Shown here piece by piece: positions 9,578 to 9,883 of a stretch of 9,883 nt of DNA. Origin of the DNA: Archangium sp. (GTDB lineage Bacteria > Myxococcota > Myxococcia > Myxococcales > Myxococcaceae); NCBI GenBank assembly GCA_016793585.1, contig JAEUJR010000403.1, positions 1-9,883 on the forward strand, in the 5' to 3' direction. A program made the position numbers and the translations under genes. The notes beneath the pieces were generated by a model that ran no database searches, was not told the origin of the DNA, and was given only the letters and a program-made list of their open reading frames with translations. Every line of letters begins with the position of its first letter. Position 1 is the stretch's first letter.

Positions 9578-9883
9578 ATGATCGCCTCCCTCGTCGCCAC
9601 GCTGCTCGCCGCTGACCCGGTGCTGCCGGTCGATCGCTCCGTGTGGGCGCCCGGCCAGCTCGTTCAAGACGCTCGAGGAACGCTGCCGTCGGCGAACCTC
9701 GACGACGCGAAGATCTGCGGCAGCTGCCACACCGACGTCGCCGCGCAGTGGAGAACCAGCGCCCACTCGCTGGCCTCGTTCACGAACCCGCTCTACCGCG
9801 TCGCCGTCGAGCGCCTGCGCAAAGACGTGAACTTCTCGGCGAGCCGCATGTGCGCCGGCTGTCACGACCTCGCGCTGCTCACC
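9578..9883 (+). CDS. Secreted multiheme c-type cytochrome, 5' part (partial at window end)
   Basis: The ATG at 9578, 3 bp after the stop of DUF2330 copy 3, opens a frame that stays open for 102 codons to the window end. A short hydrophobic N terminus (MIASLVATLLAAD) looks like a signal peptide. Two CXXCH haem c attachment motifs are present: CGSCH (C47-H51) and CAGCH (C92-H96). Between them, AQWRTSAHSLASF (His63) resembles the Q-W-x-x-S-x-H region of cytochrome c554-like multihaem proteins, where the His can be a distal haem ligand. This assignment to the c554-like group is from memory of the family and is less certain than the c-type cytochrome call. The protein would carry electrons outside the cytoplasm. 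The 3-bp spacing strongly suggests co-transcription with the DUF2330 genes. The total haem number lies beyond the window. Confidence 0.85.
   Translation, partial: MIASLVATLLAADPVLPVDRSVWAPGQLVQDARGTLPSANLDDAKICGSCHTDVAAQWRTSAHSLASFTNPLYRVAVERLRKDVNFSASRMCAGCHDLALLT

Overview
The window is GC-rich, densely coded DNA with strong G/C third-position bias. I infer a myxobacterium-like member of the Myxococcota/deltaproteobacterial group. The grounds are the composition, a lipoprotein with a long Gly/Ser/Ala linker, DUF2330 proteins of a type I associate with myxobacteria, and a CXXCH cytochrome. I ran no database search, so this taxonomic call is an inference.

Layout, left to right. (1) Bases 1-1054 hold the 3' two-thirds of rpsA (ribosomal protein S1), closed by a strong Rho-independent terminator at 1081-1123. 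(2) Bases 1151-2293 hold a membrane-anchored PHP/CehA-type metallohydrolase-like protein in which one classical metal motif (TDH) reads SNY. (3) Converging on it with only 6 bp between stop codons, the minus strand (4729 to 2300) carries a large surface lipoprotein gene: lipobox, Gly-rich linker with a 15-bp minisatellite, five fibronectin type III domains and a C-terminal DNRLRE (CBM96-like) domain. An in-frame amber codon at 3683-3685 splits it inside the third FnIII domain, so it is annotated as a probable pseudogene. (4) Divergently, bases 4863-9574 hold three tandem paralogous genes for secreted DUF2330 proteins (522, 506 and 505 aa). They share long nucleotide-identical blocks, five conserved cysteines including an S-C-D-P-C-P motif, and one hypervariable linker. 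(5) Three bases after the third copy begins a secreted multiheme c-type cytochrome (9578 to the window end), with two CXXCH sites already visible.

The most interesting unit is the apparent DUF2330 x3 plus multiheme cytochrome operon. All four products carry signal peptides and are exported. The DUF2330 proteins carry a conserved CXXC and a Cys next to the mature N terminus. A periplasmic or surface redox module is a reasonable but unproven hypothesis. The function of DUF2330 is not known to me. No tRNA, rRNA, CRISPR, IS element or phage-like gene was seen.
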